NCBI GenBank assembly: GCA_029880855.1
Contig: JAOUNS010000009.1
Span: 1-64,000 of the forward strand
Reading direction: 5' to 3'
Source: Gammaproteobacteria bacterium
GTDB taxonomy: Bacteria; Pseudomonadota; Gammaproteobacteria; UBA6429; Thiohalophilaceae
Length of the DNA: 64,000 nt
In this document: one piece after another, positions 16,830 through 25,422 of the stretch
How the letters are laid out: the number at the start of each line of letters is the position of its first letter
Position numbering within the stretch: the stretch's first letter is position 1
Program-made: the position numbers and the translations under genes
Notes under the pieces: model-generated
Database searches by the model: none
What the model was told of the DNA's origin: nothing
Seen by the model: only the letters and a program-made list of their open reading frames with translations

Positions 16830-18586
16830 AGATTCCAAAACGCAAATTCGACGTGCTGGTGATCGGTGCCGGTGGCGGCGGGTTGCGGGGTTCTTTGCAA
16901 CTGGCCCAGGCCGAGGCCAGTGTGGCAGTGGTCTCCAAAGTCTTTCCAACCCGTTCCCATACGGTGGCGGCACAAGGCGGTATGAATGCGGCCCTGGCCA
17001 ATGTCTTGCCGGACAACTGGCACTGGCATATGTATGACACGGTCAAGGGGAGTGACTATCTGGGTGATCAGGATGCGATCGAGTATATGTGTCGGGCCGC
17101 CTCCAAGATCGTGATTGAAATGGAACACTTTGGTGTGCCGTTCAGCCGGCTGGAAAACGGCAAGATTTATCAGCGACCGTTTGGTGGTCAGAGTCAGAAC
17201 TTTGGTGGTGATCAGGCGGCCCGCACCTGTGCGGCGGCTGACCGCACCGGCCATGCCATCTTGCATTCGTTGTATCAGCAAAATATCCGCGCCAAGACCC
17301 ACTTCTTCGACGAATTCTTCGCTATTGATTTGATCAAGGATGATGAGGGCTTCATCCTCGGTGCGGTGGTGCTGGAGATTGAAACCGGCGAACCGATGTT
17401 GATTGAGGCCAAGACCACCCTGTTGGCCACCGGCGGCGCCGGCCAGTTGTTTCGTACCAATACCAATGCGCATATCAATACCGGTGATGGCCTGGCCATG
17501 GCCCTGCGTGCCGGTGTTCCACTGCAGGATATGGAATTCTTCCAGTTCCATCCCACCGGCATCGCCGGTAAAGGTATGTTGATCTCTGAAGCGGCGCGGG
17601 GTGAGGGCGGTTATCTGGTCAATAAAGATGGTGAGCGGTTTATGGAACGCTATGCACCCCATGCCAAGGACCTGGCCAGTCGCGATGTCGTGAGTCGCTC
17701 TATCTCCATCGAAGTGCTGGAAGGCAGAGGTTGTGGTCCATCCGGTGATTATGTTCATTTGAAACTGGATCACCTGAAACGTGAAGTGCTCGATAAAAAA
17801 TTACCGGCGATCTGTGAGTCGATCCGCACCTTCCTCGGCGTGGAACCGGCCACCGATTTGATTCCGGTCTATCCTACGGCGCACTATACGATGGGTGGTA
17901 TACCGACCAATCGGCATGGTCAGGTGGTGGTACCGGTGAGTACCGGTGAAGAACCCATCCCCGGTTTATATGCGGTGGGTGAATGTGCCTGCGTCTCTGT
18001 CCACGGGGCCAATCGCCTTGGCGGCAACTCGCTACTGGATATTGTGGTGTTTGGTCGCGCTGCCGGAAACGACATTGTCAACTTCCTGCAAGAGAATCGT
18101 TATCACCGACCGATGTCTGAAGAGAGTGTTGAGTCGGCACTGGGTCGGCTTGCGCGTTGGGATCAGAAGGGCAAAGGCGAGCCGGTGGATACCATTCGCC
18201 GTGAATTGCAGGCTGTTATGGAGAAATACTGTGGTGTGTTCCGGAATGAAGATATTTTGTCAGAGGGGCTGGGCAAGGTACTGGAGATAGAACAACGCAT
18301 GTCACAGGTGCGACTGCAGGATCACAGCCGGATATTTAACACCGCCCGTATCGAGGCCATGGAACTGGAAAACCTGATCGATATTGCGGTGGCGACCGTC
18401 ACATCCGCGCTGGCCAGAAAAGAGAGTCGCGGCGCTCACTCACGAACCGATTATCCGGACAGGGATGACCAAAACTGGCTCAAACACACCCTCTACTATA
18501 AAGATACTCGCCGTCTCGACTATAAACCGGTCAAACTGAAGCCGATAACGGTAGAGAGTTTTCCACCGAAGGAAAGGGTTTACTGA
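16826..18586 (+). CDS. sdhA: Succinate dehydrogenase flavoprotein subunit
   Basis: A 586-residue protein, the usual length. It has the FAD Rossmann motif VIGAGGGGLRGSLQLAQ, the flavinylation motif RSHTVAAQGGMNAAL (covalent FAD on His), the active-site HPTGIAGKGMLISEAARGEGG region and the HGANRLGGNSLLDIVVFG block. It oxidises succinate to fumarate and passes electrons to SdhB. An in-frame upstream start at 16790 would overlap sdhD by 40 bp; the ATGA start at 16826 is preferred. Confidence 0.96.
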   Translation: MKIPKRKFDVLVIGAGGGGLRGSLQLAQAEASVAVVSKVFPTRSHTVAAQGGMNAALANVLPDNWHWHMYDTVKGSDYLGDQDAIEYMCRAASKIVIEMEHFGVPFSRLENGKIYQRPFGGQSQNFGGDQAARTCAAADRTGHAILHSLYQQNIRAKTHFFDEFFAIDLIKDDEGFILGAVVLEIETGEPMLIEAKTTLLATGGAGQLFRTNTNAHINTGDGLAMALRAGVPLQDMEFFQFHPTGIAGKGMLISEAARGEGGYLVNKDGERFMERYAPHAKDLASRDVVSRSISIEVLEGRGCGPSGDYVHLKLDHLKREVLDKKLPAICESIRTFLGVEPATDLIPVYPTAHYTMGGIPTNRHGQVVVPVSTGEEPIPGLYAVGECACVSVHGANRLGGNSLLDIVVFGRAAGNDIVNFLQENRYHRPMSEESVESALGRLARWDQKGKGEPVDTIRRELQAVMEKYCGVFRNEDILSEGLGKVLEIEQRMSQVRLQDHSRIFNTARIEAMELENLIDIAVATVTSALARKESRGAHSRTDYPDRDDQNWLKHTLYYKDTRRLDYKPVKLKPITVESFPPKERVY

Positions 18587-19278
18587 TGAAGTTCCGCATA
18601 CATCGATTTAATCCGGAGACGGATGCGAAACCATATATGCAGGATGTAGAGCTGGATATCGAACCGAGCAAAATGGTACGCGACGCCCTGATCCGCATCA
18701 AGGCCAAAGACGAAACCCTGGCTTTTCGTCATTCCTGTGGTGAAGGGGTGTGTGGTTCGGATGCGATTAATGTCAATGGCACCAATGCACTGGGTTGTTT
18801 GACGCGTCTTTCCTCGCTGCAAGAGCCCATTGAAATTCGTCCGGTACCCGGTATGCCGATCATTCGTGATCTTATCGTCGATATGGAACAGTTTTATCAT
18901 CACTATCGGGCGGTCAAACCCTATTTGATCCGGCATGATCCCGAACCGGAAGTGGAATACCGGCAAACACCACAACAGCGCGACAAACTGGACGGGCTGT
19001 ATGAATGCATTCTCTGTGGTTGCTGCTCCACCTCATGTCCCTCATTTTGGTGGAACCCGGACAAGTTTCGCGGGCCGGCAGCGTTGTTGCAAGCCTGGCG
19101 ATTCCTGGCCGACAGCCGGGATCAGGCCACCGATGAACGCTTGCGCGAACTGGATGGTCCTTATCGCCTGTTCCGGTGTCATACCATCATGAATTGCGTC
19201 ACCGTTTGTCCGAAAGGACTTAACCCGACCAAAGCGATTAATGAAATTAAAAAACTGATGCTGAAGGAAATGATATAA
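18586..19278 (+). CDS. sdhB: Succinate dehydrogenase iron-sulfur subunit
   Basis: A 230-residue protein. The [2Fe-2S] motif is HSCGEGVCGSDAINVNGTNA followed by LGC (~residues 46-70); the [4Fe-4S] and [3Fe-4S] ligands lie in CILCGCCSTSCPSFWW (~142-157) and CHTIMNCVTVCPKGLNP (~200-216). It transfers electrons from SdhA to quinone. The ATG overlaps the sdhA stop (TGATG). Confidence 0.96.
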   Translation: MKFRIHRFNPETDAKPYMQDVELDIEPSKMVRDALIRIKAKDETLAFRHSCGEGVCGSDAINVNGTNALGCLTRLSSLQEPIEIRPVPGMPIIRDLIVDMEQFYHHYRAVKPYLIRHDPEPEVEYRQTPQQRDKLDGLYECILCGCCSTSCPSFWWNPDKFRGPAALLQAWRFLADSRDQATDERLRELDGPYRLFRCHTIMNCVTVCPKGLNPTKAINEIKKLMLKEMI

Positions 19279-19313
19279 AAGGCATGTCTGCCTGACAGGC
19301 AGTTTTGGATAAT

Positions 19314-19580
19314 ATGGAAACGCTCTCTGCACAACAAAATCTCTCCCGACTGCGCTGGCAGTGTCGTCGCGGTATGCTGGAACTGGATCTGTTTCTGAGC
19401 GGTTTTCTGAACAATACCTATTCACAACTGGATCATCGCCAACAACAGATTTTTGAAGATATTCTCGGTCTGCCGGATCAAACCCTGCTGGAATATCTGC
19501 TGGGACAAAACCAACCTGACGATAAGGATATCGCCCATGTCATCCAACAAATCCGCAACAGCGCCGGCCCTCACGCTTAA
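19314..19580 (+). CDS. sdhE: FAD assembly factor SdhE
   Basis: An 88-residue protein with the signature LRWQCRRGMLELDLFL (RGxxE motif, ~residues 12-27), required for covalent flavinylation of SdhA. The ATG at 19314 is preferred to a TTG at 19305. A short perfect palindrome CTGCCTG-A-CAGGCAG lies just upstream (19288-19302), inside the operon, and could slow transcription or protect an mRNA end. Confidence 0.88.
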   Translation: METLSAQQNLSRLRWQCRRGMLELDLFLSGFLNNTYSQLDHRQQQIFEDILGLPDQTLLEYLLGQNQPDDKDIAHVIQQIRNSAGPHA

Positions 19581-19971
19581 ACCCTCCCGTCTCCTGCGGG
19601 TCTATCTCATCATGATCACTGCATCAGCCCTGGCTGTGCTCTGGTATCTGAACATGATTGACTGGCCTGTAAAATTACCGTTGACTGTTTTCATTTGTTA
19701 CAGCACATGGCGTGCATGGCAGCAACATGAACGGTTCGTTTATGCCAAACACAGGGGAGAAAACCGTTGGCTCCTGGTGGATAAAAACGGTGAAGAACTG
19801 CGCGCCGAATTTGTTCAGGAGTTTTATGTCATCACCTGGCTGGTGGTGATGAATTTCAAACTCTCAACGGGGGAGCGGGTCTCACTGGTTCTGTTGCAGG
19901 ACAGGCTGGAGAGTGATCTATTCCGGGCCATACGAGTCTATTTGCGTCAGTTACCCCGCGCGGAGAAATAA
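19537..19971 (+). CDS. YgfX-like membrane protein
   Basis: A 144-residue protein with two adjacent membrane helices near the N-terminus (LRVYLIMITASALAVLWYL, ~residues 20-38, and ~46-62) and a soluble C-terminal domain (NRWLLVDKNGEELRAEF). This is the organisation of YgfX/CptA, encoded next to sdhE in many gammaproteobacteria and proposed to affect cell-division proteins. It overlaps sdhE by 44 bp in another frame, supporting a coupled pair. Confidence 0.7.
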   Translation: MSSNKSATAPALTLKPSRLLRVYLIMITASALAVLWYLNMIDWPVKLPLTVFICYSTWRAWQQHERFVYAKHRGENRWLLVDKNGEELRAEFVQEFYVITWLVVMNFKLSTGERVSLVLLQDRLESDLFRAIRVYLRQLPRAEK

Positions 19972-20030
19972 CGTTATTCACAATCCGTTCAGGGCATGTA
20001 TGTCACAAGGTACTGTGATGGTAAAGATTT

Positions 20031-20054
20031 GGTAAAGAATACCGATACTTTACC
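20031..20054. promoter_or_regulatory. Dyad upstream of the TPR gene
   Basis: GGTAAAG (20031-20037) and its complement CTTTACC (20048-20054) flank a 10-nt spacer. A further GGTAAAG at 20020-20026 forms a direct repeat with the left half. Located ~70 bp before the TPR-gene start, it might be an operator. Confidence 0.25.
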
Positions 20055-20125
20055 GGTCAATCTCGCGCTATCCAGCCTGGTCATGTAGGCTGAAATATCA
20101 GGTGATAACAGAGTGGTGACGTATT

Positions 20126-20848
20126 ATGTCTGGTCGTATTCTCTATCTATTGGTATTTATTCTGGCTATCGGGCAACCGGTATCAGCAAAATCGGTTGAC
20201 GATGCTGAACCTGATCCAACCAATGAACTTGCTTATTACGATCACCTTGCATGGCAGGCCTATCAGGACAAAGACTGTGTAAAGGTGGAAACCTACTTCA
20301 ACAAAACACTTGAAATCCGGCTGAAAATCTTCGGCCAGACCCATGATGAAGTTTTGACTGCCTACGACAAGATCGGCAAATGCTGGCGCCGAAAAGGTGA
20401 GCATGAAAAAAGTCTGGTCCAATATGAAAAACTATTGGAATTGTGTGAGATTGTTTATCATGATAATTATCTGTTGATGGCGGCTGTCTATGAGTTGATG
20501 GGGGAGGTGTTGCGGGAAAATAATCGCCTTGAACAAGCACTGGAAATGTACCGTAAGGCGCAGAATATTTTTCTCATTGATAATGATGAATCCAACTACA
20601 CTGTTGCCAATACCTATCAGGAAATGGCGGAAGTGTTGCTGCAACTGGAGCGGCGTGATGAGGCAGTACTCCATTATGAAAAAGCACTGGATACGTTTAC
20701 CCGCTTTAGCGATGTGAATGACCATAGAGCACGATACATTATAGAACGTATCAGGCACATACAACCCAATCATCCTGCTGTAGTGCAATATACCGCTGTT
20801 GATACAAATCAGCCAGCCGGCAAAAAAAGCCAAAAGCGGAAAAGGTAA
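20126..20848 (+). CDS. Exported tetratricopeptide-repeat protein
   Basis: A 240-residue protein with a signal peptide (ILYLLVFILAIGQPVSA). Its TPR array at residues ~35-205 resembles Kinesin-light-chain-type repeats (YFNKTLEIRLKIFGQTHDEVLTAYDKIGKCW; LEQALEMYRKAQNIF; EAVLHYEKALDTF), followed by a basic tail (KKSQKRKR). It probably mediates protein contacts in the periplasm; partner unknown. It converges with nadB. Confidence 0.75.
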   Translation: MSGRILYLLVFILAIGQPVSAKSVDDAEPDPTNELAYYDHLAWQAYQDKDCVKVETYFNKTLEIRLKIFGQTHDEVLTAYDKIGKCWRRKGEHEKSLVQYEKLLELCEIVYHDNYLLMAAVYELMGEVLRENNRLEQALEMYRKAQNIFLIDNDESNYTVANTYQEMAEVLLQLERRDEAVLHYEKALDTFTRFSDVNDHRARYIIERIRHIQPNHPAVVQYTAVDTNQPAGKKSQKRKR

Positions 20849-20885
20849 CTTGCGTAGTCAAGCCGGACGGACTTCCGGACCTGAA

Positions 20886-22502
20886 TCAGGCGGAATGCTT
20901 TGCGACAAAATTCGCTGGAATCAATATGGTATCTTGCGGTGGTTGGCTGTCATCGGTAGTTGGATAATCCAGCGTATAGTGCAGACCGCGGCTCTCTTTT
21001 CTGTGCATGGCGCACTGGATGATCAGATCGGCCACGTCAGTAAGATTACGTAACTCCAGCAGGTCATTGGTGACACGGAAGTTGCCATAGTATTCCTTGA
21101 TTTCGGTCTTTAGCAAATTCACGCGGCGCTGGGCCCGTTGCAGACGTTTGTCGGTGCGCACGATCCCCACATAGTCCCACATAAAAGTACGCAACTCATG
21201 CCAGTTGTGTGTAACCACCACTTCTTCATCAGAGTCAGTCACTCGACTTTCATCCCATTCAGGCAGAGAGTCAATCTCGGATGAGGCGTCAACACTCTGG
21301 TTAAGGATATGTTCGGCGGCGGCTTTGGCAAACACCAGACACTCCAGTATAGAGTTGCTGGCCATGCGGTTGGCGCCGTGAAGACCGGTAAAAGCGGTTT
21401 CTCCAACGGCATACAGCCCCTTGATATCTGTTTCACCGTTCAGATCAGTCATGATCCCGCCGCAGGTATAGTGCGCGGCAGGCACTACAGGAATCGGTTC
21501 TTTGGTTATATCAATGCCGAAATCAAGGCAACGCTGATAGACGGTGGGGAAGTGCTCCCTGATAAAGTCCGCCGGTCGGTGGCTGATATCCAGATAGACA
21601 CATTCACTACCCAGACGCTTCATTTCATGGTCAATCGCACGGGCCACGATATCACGCGGCGCCAATTCACCACGCGGATCAAAGCGATCCATAAAGCGTG
21701 TTCCATCCGGTAATTTTAACAGACCGCCTTCACCACGGATTGCCTCCGTCACCAGGAAGCTTTTCGCCTCGGGATGATAGAGGCAAGTGGGGTGAAACTG
21801 GTTGAACTCCATATTCGCCACGCGGCAACCGGCGCGCCAGGCCATGGCGATGCCATCGCCGGTCGAGGTATCAGGATTACTGGTATAGAGATAGACTTTG
21901 CTTGCACCACCGGTTGCAATGATCACAAACCGGCTGCGAAATGCCCGTACATGACCTGCCTTGCGATCCAGTACATAGGCTCCGAGACAACGGTTGTCAT
22001 TCCGACCGAGTTTTTGCTCTGTGATGAGATCCACCGCAATGTGCTGTTCATACAGATGGATATTGGGATGCTGTCTGACCCGTTGATCCAGTGTCGATTC
22101 AACGGCCTGTCCGGTCGCGTCAGCCGCATGCACAATACGGCGGTGACTGTGTCCGCCTTCGCGGGTTAGGTGGTAAGGCGGTTCATGGTTGCTGTCCTCG
22201 GTGAAAGGCACCCCCTGATCAATCAACCACTGGATACTTTCCGGTCCATGCTCAATGGTGAAGCGAACCACCTCCGGATCACACAGATCGCCGCCGGCAT
22301 TGAGTGTATCGGCGATATGTTCTGCAAAAGAGTCATTCTGATCCAGAACTGCAGCAATCCCGCCCTGTGCATAATAGGTGGAACCTTCCGTTAGCTTCCC
22401 TTTTGAAATCAAAGAGATAGTGTGGGTATTGGCCAGGCGTAAAGCGAGACTCAAACCGGCGGCGCCCCCCCCGATAATCAGGATATCGTTATATATCTGC
22501 AT
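20886..22502 (-). CDS. nadB: L-aspartate oxidase
   Basis: A 538-residue flavoprotein of the SdhA/NadB family: FAD motif [33 protein letters not shown], the catalytic region [20 protein letters not shown] and [15 protein letters not shown], and [17 protein letters not shown]. It makes iminoaspartate for NAD biosynthesis. Divergent from rpoE as in many gammaproteobacteria. Confidence 0.95.
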   Translation of the reverse strand: MQIYNDILIIGGGAAGLSLALRLANTHTISLISKGKLTEGSTYYAQGGIAAVLDQNDSFAEHIADTLNAGGDLCDPEVVRFTIEHGPESIQWLIDQGVPFTEDSNHEPPYHLTREGGHSHRRIVHAADATGQAVESTLDQRVRQHPNIHLYEQHIAVDLITEQKLGRNDNRCLGAYVLDRKAGHVRAFRSRFVIIATGGASKVYLYTSNPDTSTGDGIAMAWRAGCRVANMEFNQFHPTCLYHPEAKSFLVTEAIRGEGGLLKLPDGTRFMDRFDPRGELAPRDIVARAIDHEMKRLGSECVYLDISHRPADFIREHFPTVYQRCLDFGIDITKEPIPVVPAAHYTCGGIMTDLNGETDIKGLYAVGETAFTGLHGANRMASNSILECLVFAKAAAEHILNQSVDASSEIDSLPEWDESRVTDSDEEVVVTHNWHELRTFMWDYVGIVRTDKRLQRAQRRVNLLKTEIKEYYGNFRVTNDLLELRNLTDVADLIIQCAMHRKESRGLHYTLDYPTTDDSQPPQDTILIPANFVAKHSA

Positions 22503-22662
22503 GAATGGGGTCTGATACCAAGCGTCACTCTATGGCTCTGTGGGATGAATATTCCGGCTGCTCTGATATTTCAGGTTTATTAAACGCGTACATTATGTAT
22601 AAAATCCCCGTTCTTTCATATATCCAACTGGCAGAAAATCATGTCCGGGTAATCTTGAGGGC

Positions 22663-22690
22663 GAACTTCAAGGCAGTGAGGCGGTCAATA
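22663..22690 (+). promoter_or_regulatory. Candidate sigma-E (AlgU-type) promoter for rpoE
   Basis: A perfect GAACTT at 22663-22668 is separated by 16 nt from TCAATA (22685-22690), close to the sigma-E/AlgU pattern GAACTT-N16-TCNNA. It lies ~55 bp before the rpoE start, consistent with the known autoregulation of rpoE/algU operons. The -10 match is partial. Confidence 0.6.
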
Positions 22691-22743
22691 CCACTATCCT
22701 GACCGGGCGCAATGACTGACGTGAGATAAGGAGCAGGGCCCGG

Positions 22744-23319
22744 ATGGGCGAAAAAGAGATAGATCAGGCGCTGGTTGAGCAGGTACAACGAGGTGATAAG
22801 CACGCGTTTGATCTGTTGGTGCGCAAATACCAACATCGGATTATGAAGGTCCTGTCACGGTATCTCTATGATCCGGAGGATGTCCTGGATGTGGCGCAGG
22901 AAAGTTTTATCAAGGCTTACCGCGCATTGCCGACATTCAGAGGAGACAGTGCGTTTTATACCTGGTTATACCGAATTGCTATCAATACGGCCAAAAACCA
23001 TCTGGTATCGATGAGCAGACGGCCGTCCCAGGGTGGTGTAGACAGCCAGGAAGCCGAGCAATTCGAAAATGCAGATGAATTAAAGGAATTCGCCACACCG
23101 GAAAAGCAACTTATGCGGGATCAGGTGGAACAGGTGATTACCGAGGCCATCGAAAACCTGCCGGAAGATTTAAGGACGGCTATAACCCTTCGTGAAATAG
23201 AGGGTTTGAGTTATGAAGAGATTGCCGAAGCCATGTCCTGTCCCATCGGGACGGTTCGGTCGAGAATATTTCGGGCACGTGAGGCAATTGATGCCAAACT
23301 GGCCCCCTTGCTGCACTAG
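22744..23319 (+). CDS. rpoE: RNA polymerase sigma factor RpoE (AlgU/sigma-24)
   Basis: A 191-residue group-4 sigma factor. Region 2 includes LVRKYQHRIMKVLSRYL and DVLDVAQESFIKAYRALPTF plus the -10 recognition helix; region 4 is AITLREIEGLSYEEIAEAM with CPIGTVRSRIFRAREAI. It drives envelope-stress genes. It is followed by rseA, rseB, rseC and degP/mucD, the standard cluster. Confidence 0.95.
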   Translation: MGEKEIDQALVEQVQRGDKHAFDLLVRKYQHRIMKVLSRYLYDPEDVLDVAQESFIKAYRALPTFRGDSAFYTWLYRIAINTAKNHLVSMSRRPSQGGVDSQEAEQFENADELKEFATPEKQLMRDQVEQVITEAIENLPEDLRTAITLREIEGLSYEEIAEAMSCPIGTVRSRIFRAREAIDAKLAPLLH

Positions 23320-23353
23320 GCTGGAACGTTAACACACAGATGAGTAGATACTG

Positions 23354-23953
23354 ATGAGTCATAACTACGAAGAACAGCTCTCCCAACTCATGGATGGTGA
23401 AATCGAAATGGATAACACACTCCTCACCGCGCTGAAGCAGGATCCGGAACTGCGTGGTCGCTGGGAACGTTATCATCTGATGCGTGACGTGATGGGAAAT
23501 CATCTGTCAGACCGGATGGACATGGGCATCGCTGATCGTGTTGCACAGCAACTCGAATCAGAACCGACCATCCTGGCGCCGCCGCGTCACCGGTTCTTTA
23601 ATCGGGAAAAGCTGGTAAAACCCGCCGCCGGATTTGCCATCGCCGCCACCATTGCCACCATGGCTGTATTAACAGTCCAGACAACCCAAATAGCACAGCA
23701 ACAAACCTATGAGGTTGCCTCAACAGTAAATCAAACTGGTTCCCTGCCCAGACCGCAGCCGCATGTTGCGGACTTTGCCCAGGCCAGACTTGCCGCAGAG
23801 CGTCGCAAACAGGTCCGGGCTGTGAATTCAAAACTCAGCGGTTATCTGGTCAAACATAATGAACACTCGGTTTCTGCGCGTATGCAGGGAGCTCTGCCAT
23901 ATATGAGGATTGTCGGTGATACGGTTGGACAACGCACCAAGCATGATAAGTAG
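23354..23953 (+). CDS. rseA: Anti-sigma-E factor RseA/MucA
   Basis: A 199-residue protein. The cytoplasmic N-terminus has the anti-sigma signature (EEQLSQLMDGEIE...LLTALKQDPELRGRWERYHLMRD), with one transmembrane helix at ~residues 95-113 (AGFAIAATIATMAVLTVQT) and a periplasmic tail. It sequesters RpoE at the membrane until regulated proteolysis. It overlaps rseB by 11 bp. Confidence 0.9.
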   Translation: MSHNYEEQLSQLMDGEIEMDNTLLTALKQDPELRGRWERYHLMRDVMGNHLSDRMDMGIADRVAQQLESEPTILAPPRHRFFNREKLVKPAAGFAIAATIATMAVLTVQTTQIAQQQTYEVASTVNQTGSLPRPQPHVADFAQARLAAERRKQVRAVNSKLSGYLVKHNEHSVSARMQGALPYMRIVGDTVGQRTKHDK

Positions 23954-24911
23954 ATTTATTGCAGTATTCGCGCTGGTTGTACCTGCCACAGCAGCGGCAG
24001 GCAATATCGATCAAATCCAGCAATTATTGGGCAGAATGCAGCATGCCGCCCACACCGTCAGTTACGACGGCACTTTCGTATATAGTCAAAACTCACAACT
24101 CACCGTTATGCGACTGATTCACGGCGCTGACGAACACGGTGAACGTGAGCGTCTGGTTTCGCTGGATTCCACCGGCCGGGAAGTCATCCGCGACAAGAAT
24201 GGTGTGACATGTATTCTGCCGGACAGCAATGCTGTGGTTGTAGAAAAAAAACGTCCCCCTGTACAGTTTCCACCGCCGTTCCCGGAAAAAATCGATCATT
24301 TGAGCAAGCAGTATTATTTTATGCTCAAGGGTGAGGAAAAGGTGGCGGGCCAAACCGCTATAAAACTGGTCATCGAACCGCGTGACGCACTGCGCTATGG
24401 TCATGCACTCTGGATCGACAAAAAAACCGGCTTGTTACTCAAGACCTATTTACTGAATGAACAGGGCAAGCCCATAGAGCAGTTTATGTTCACCCATATC
24501 AAATACCTGACACAGGTACCTGACAGTCTGTTCAAACCGGCGGTCGACAGTCGCAAATTTAACTGGTTCGAAGCGAATGGCAAAACAACCGGGGATGAAA
24601 AACCTGCGGCCAAACGCCGTTGGCAAATCACCAAACTCCCGGTTGGTTTTAAACGTGATTATCAGGGAAATCTCAACAGCGGTCACAAAGACAAAGCATT
24701 GGATCATTTGGTCTTCTCGGATGGTTTGGCTTCAATTTCTGTGTTTATCGAAGATAACAACGATGCAGATCACCTGATCGGCGGTACACGGATGGGGGCT
24801 GTAAACGCACATGGCCGGGCTTATAAGGATTTCCATGTCACCGCTGTTGGTGAAGTTCCGCCGGCAACAGTGAAAATGATTAGCGAATCAGTCTCCTGGC
24901 AACAGCAATGA
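23943..24911 (+). CDS. rseB: Sigma-E regulatory protein RseB/MucB
   Basis: A 322-residue periplasmic protein with a signal peptide (MISRFIAVFALVVPATAAAG). The N-terminal lipoprotein-like domain (YDGTFVYSQNSQLTVMRLIHG ...) and smaller C-terminal domain match MucB/RseB. It binds RseA and protects it from cleavage, releasing it when mislocalised lipids or LPS bind. The ATG at 23943 lies inside rseA, giving the signal peptide its natural start. Confidence 0.9.
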   Translation: MISRFIAVFALVVPATAAAGNIDQIQQLLGRMQHAAHTVSYDGTFVYSQNSQLTVMRLIHGADEHGERERLVSLDSTGREVIRDKNGVTCILPDSNAVVVEKKRPPVQFPPPFPEKIDHLSKQYYFMLKGEEKVAGQTAIKLVIEPRDALRYGHALWIDKKTGLLLKTYLLNEQGKPIEQFMFTHIKYLTQVPDSLFKPAVDSRKFNWFEANGKTTGDEKPAAKRRWQITKLPVGFKRDYQGNLNSGHKDKALDHLVFSDGLASISVFIEDNNDADHLIGGTRMGAVNAHGRAYKDFHVTAVGEVPPATVKMISESVSWQQQ

Positions 24912-25363
24912 TAGAGGAAACTGCGACAGTTGTTCGTTGTGAAGGCGACTACGCCTGGGTTGAAACAACGAGAAAATCAGCGTGCCGGACATGCGCGGTA
25001 AACAAGGGGTGTGGCACATCAGTGCTGGCCGCTGTAGTGGGCAATAAACCAAACCAGTTGCGAGTCGTGAACCGGTTTAATGCTGTTATCGGAGAGCAGG
25101 TGACAATTGGTATCAGTGAATCAGCCATGTTGCGCGGCGCTTTTCTGGTCTACATTATACCCTTGTTGATGCTGATTGGTTTTGCATTGGCGGCTGAGGT
25201 ACTGGCCGGGCAACTGCTGGTTTCAGCAGTGGATTTCGCTGCTGTTGTGGGTGGATTGAGCGGATTTGCGGCGGGTATGTATTGGGTTAAACATCGCACC
25301 GCCAATCTGGCTTCTGACCCGCGCTTTCAACCTGTTATACTCAGGAAATCTGGAACGTTTTGA
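24908..25363 (+). CDS. rseC: SoxR-reducing/sigma-E regulatory protein RseC
   Basis: A 151-residue membrane protein. The N-terminal cysteine cluster CRTCAVNKGCGTS (~residues 22-34) and two transmembrane helices (~78-95 and ~103-125) define RseC/MucC. It overlaps rseB by ATGA. Known relatives modulate sigma-E activity or reduce SoxR through the Rsx/Rnf complex. Confidence 0.88.
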   Translation: MIEETATVVRCEGDYAWVETTRKSACRTCAVNKGCGTSVLAAVVGNKPNQLRVVNRFNAVIGEQVTIGISESAMLRGAFLVYIIPLLMLIGFALAAEVLAGQLLVSAVDFAAVVGGLSGFAAGMYWVKHRTANLASDPRFQPVILRKSGTF

Positions 25364-25381
25364 CCAAATTATATTTGTTTA

Positions 25382-25404
25382 TGCCCGTTTCATTGGGCAA
25401 TTTT
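25382..25404 (+). terminator. Weak hairpin after rseC
   Basis: TGCCC-(8 nt)-GGGCA followed by ATTTTAA lies between rseC and the protease gene. It is a short stem, so it is at best an attenuator or partial terminator separating rpoE-rseABC from degP. Confidence 0.35.
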
Positions 25405-25422
25405 AATGTGGAGATTATCTGA

